From NCBI GenBank assembly GCA_000328365.1, contig KB297234.1, positions 68,845 through 132,844 on the forward strand: 64,000 nucleotides of DNA, given 5' to 3'. The position numbers and the translations under genes are program-made. The notes below the pieces were generated by a model. The model was given only the letters and a program-made list of their open reading frames with translations. It was not told the origin of the DNA and did not search any database. The stretch is from Capitella teleta. Its lineage: Eukaryota > Annelida > Polychaeta > Capitellidae. Of the stretch, positions 61,623 to 64,000 are shown piece by piece. Numbering within the stretch: the stretch's first letter is position 1; the number at the start of each line of letters is the position of its first letter.

Positions 61623-64000
61623 TTACAACTTGCTGTTTGTCTTCAGTTCCTTCAAGTACCTGTATGACTCATGCACCTGTGAAAATGGAACCCCCAAAAA
61701 ATATATGACATTTAAACACGTACATCATACGTACATCAGTTTTGTTCATGGGGTAATTTTTGGCCCATTCGAACATCTTTTCGTAGACGTTGCCATCATA
61801 GCGCCCCAGGATGCTGCATAGATGCCGATCAGAGAAGTCAAAGCCGTCTGCGTAAGCAACAGCGTCTGGACGCACAACTGAATACAACTCTGTGAGGTGA
61901 AGGCGGATGACGTCCAACTGAGCCTCAGTCATGTATCCACCCTGTTTGACCTTGGGTCATTATGACATAATCAAAGAGAAAGAATTTTCACCTGGACCAT
62001 TTCCCCAGCATGCTCGGTGATGTAATATGAGGCCAGCAGAGAACACATTCGCTGTAAGGCGTTCTTCACGGCGGCATCGCATGAGAGAGCGCTGAGGTAA
62101 TCAGCAAAACTCTTCACCAGAACGTACTCAGCATTGGCCTGTGAATAGAATTAACATCAAAAAGACTTCCGTTGATATCAATACTTACAATTGATGCTTC
62201 CTCAAGACAAACAGAGGATTTATTCCAGGCCTGCATCCGATCCATACCCTGTTTGCTCCACTTAAACAATTGCGCAGCTGCACGAGCCACAACTCTTGAG
62301 AGACGACAGTTGAGGAACAAAACAGACAAGACAACAACTCTCACTTCTCAGCTCTGTAAGCAAGCGCTTCAATCATTGATCCAATCGAAACATCTCCGCT
62401 GAATCTTTCTTTCTTCTGTGTCATGTACGACGAAAAAGTATCCATTGCGGACCCAGATTTTGCATGTTCATAGCATTTCATCAGGTACCTGAAACAAGGT
62501 TATTAACCTTTGTAGTGGCTTCCTTTGCACGTGCATACCTTGCGTTTTGCAAGAACAGCACAGTCGCCTCGCCTTCAGCTGTGGCAGGAGCAGCGGCATT
62601 GCCATAGAGCTTAGGAAGACCGCTGGCTTCACTGAAACCATGACCTCCACAAGCCAAGCGACAGGTCTCGATTGCTTTGGTTGTACGTGTGGTGCAGTAG
62701 GCTTTCATGGCCGAAGACAGAGCGTGCATCTGAATAAGGAAGCTGTATTCACATATACATTGTTATTTAGAAAACGCACCTCGAGAAGTTGGCTGAAGTT
62801 TCCCTGCATGACCTCCTCCATTCCTTGCTTGTGCATGTCTTGCATTCTCGTTGCAATAAACCAGAAAGCATATGACATCGCGAGACTTGGGAAAATTTTG
62901 TTCTGCTGAGTTTGGAAGTCAAGAACCTGAGGCTCTGGTCCCCTGAAACAACAGATTGTTCATCTCTGAAAAAAGAAATTGCGATGTCACTCACCCTGGA
63001 ACAAGTTCAGACTGGCGACGAACAAGGCTGTACCTGATGGCAATGGTACATGCTCTTGCAGTGTTGCGGGCACACATGAGAGGAATGTGGGCTCTAATGC
63101 CCAGCATCCCCGCATACATTATCTTATCATTGAATGGAGGTGAATATGATCCATCGGCCTCCACCTGTGAATACTTCTTTGAAAACAAATTTGATTCTCA
63201 TGCAAGTCAGAGATACCTGAGAGTGGGCATTCAACATGTTCTCACGAGGGATACGAATGTTGTTCATTTGCAAGAATCCATTGTCAATGTCATGAAAGCC
63301 TAACTTGGGCCCAATATCTCCGACAGTGATACCTGGCAGGGGTTCGTGCGTGTTCATATCGCGGATGGGAACCATAAAAGCATGAAGACCGCGCCCTTTT
63401 CCTTGAGTGATCAGCTGTGCCATCACCAGAGCATAATTGGATGATTTCCCAACTGAAATTTTTTTAAATTCATATCAGACGCAATATGTCCAATGTGAAA
63501 AAAATGGGCATCACAAACTCACGAGTTCCAATCCACCATTTAGTGGCGGTTAAGGTCGGAGTGTTGACTATAAACTCTTGCGTGCTAGGGTCATACTCAG
63601 CGGTCGTCTGTAAACCACGAATGTAAGTTCCTGTGGCGCAAATATAATTCATACATAATGACTGAGAAGAATATTGCCAGCGACATACCATGCGCAAGTT
63701 CAGTCTGAGCATAATTCCCAATGATTTCGTAGTTCTCAATTTGTCGCAGCCATTTCTTCTTCTGTTGATCAGAGGCTTGAATTGTGAACATCGGTTTGAA
63801 CGCCACGTCATGCATTGAAAGAGGGGCAGCTTCCTGTGGGAACACGACTCTGAAATAAAAACATCACATGCATTATCAGAATTAATTAAGGATTGGAAAC
63901 TTCTAAAAACTTACCCGTGATAAGTGACCACGTCCATGTTGTCGGTCAAGCCATGCTCTTTAACCTTCTTGATACAATGGACGTGTTTACGAACTCCTTC
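61623..64000 (-). CDS. Peroxisomal acyl-CoA oxidase, 5' end outside window
   Basis: Twelve exons in the window (64000-63915 partial, 63849-63689, 63630-63523, 63452-63217, 63164-62995, 62942-62780, 62729-62539, 62488-62345, 62294-62189, 62138-61992, 61941-61735, 61676-61623) give 590 residues in one unbroken frame. Vertebrate ACOX1 has about 660, so roughly the first 70 are missing. The enzyme is a FAD-dependent oxidase that turns acyl-CoA into trans-2-enoyl-CoA and hydrogen peroxide, the first step of peroxisomal beta-oxidation. Matches to ACOX1 include [60 protein letters not shown] and the AEGEATV segment, whose Glu is the catalytic base. The end reads [12 protein letters not shown] and NSKL, a classic type 1 peroxisomal targeting signal. 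Introns are 50-70 bases. Nothing looks broken. Confidence 0.95.

Overview
The window is genomic DNA of an animal, probably a marine invertebrate. Spliceosomal introns with GT..AG ends interrupt the genes. The protein families are metazoan: a gustatory-receptor-like 7TM protein, a CARD protein, GT92 and GT10 glycosyltransferases, and a peroxisomal acyl-CoA oxidase. The spacers are AT-rich and carry MITE-like, SINE-like, THAP and SAP fragments. I could not fix the phylum. A gustatory-receptor-like gene argues against a vertebrate. A marked feature is how small the introns are: most are 50-70 nt, and five of the eleven in the oxidase gene are exactly 50 nt by my count.

Layout. 1-30 kb has no gene I am sure of. 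It holds dispersed repeats, a 22-23 bp minisatellite, a THAP relic, a SAP-like ORF and a possible exon chain for a single-pass receptor (15183 down to 11410, minus strand). 30-34.3 kb holds two minus-strand genes packed tail to head: a GT92 glycosyltransferase and, upstream of it, the gustatory-receptor-like gene. 36.2-37.7 kb encodes a secreted acidic protein of unknown family (plus). 42.0-43.3 kb encodes a CARD plus coiled-coil protein (minus). 44.6-45.3 kb is a complete-looking inverted-repeat element whose second copy lies at 1-475 in the opposite orientation. 50.8-52.9 kb encodes a secreted alpha-galactosidase-like protein (plus), and 55.5-57.6 kb an alpha-1,3-fucosyltransferase (plus). 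61.6-64 kb is the 3' part of an acyl-CoA oxidase gene (minus) that runs off the right edge.

Function. Three genes act on glycans in the secretory pathway or outside the cell (GT92, GH36-like, GT10). The receptor is a candidate chemoreceptor or ligand-gated channel, the CARD protein a candidate death or immune adaptor, and the oxidase works in peroxisomal beta-oxidation. They do not look like one pathway or a cluster with a shared role. Exon joins were worked out by hand from splice sites, reading phase and family knowledge, without transcripts. Coordinates may be off by a base or two.
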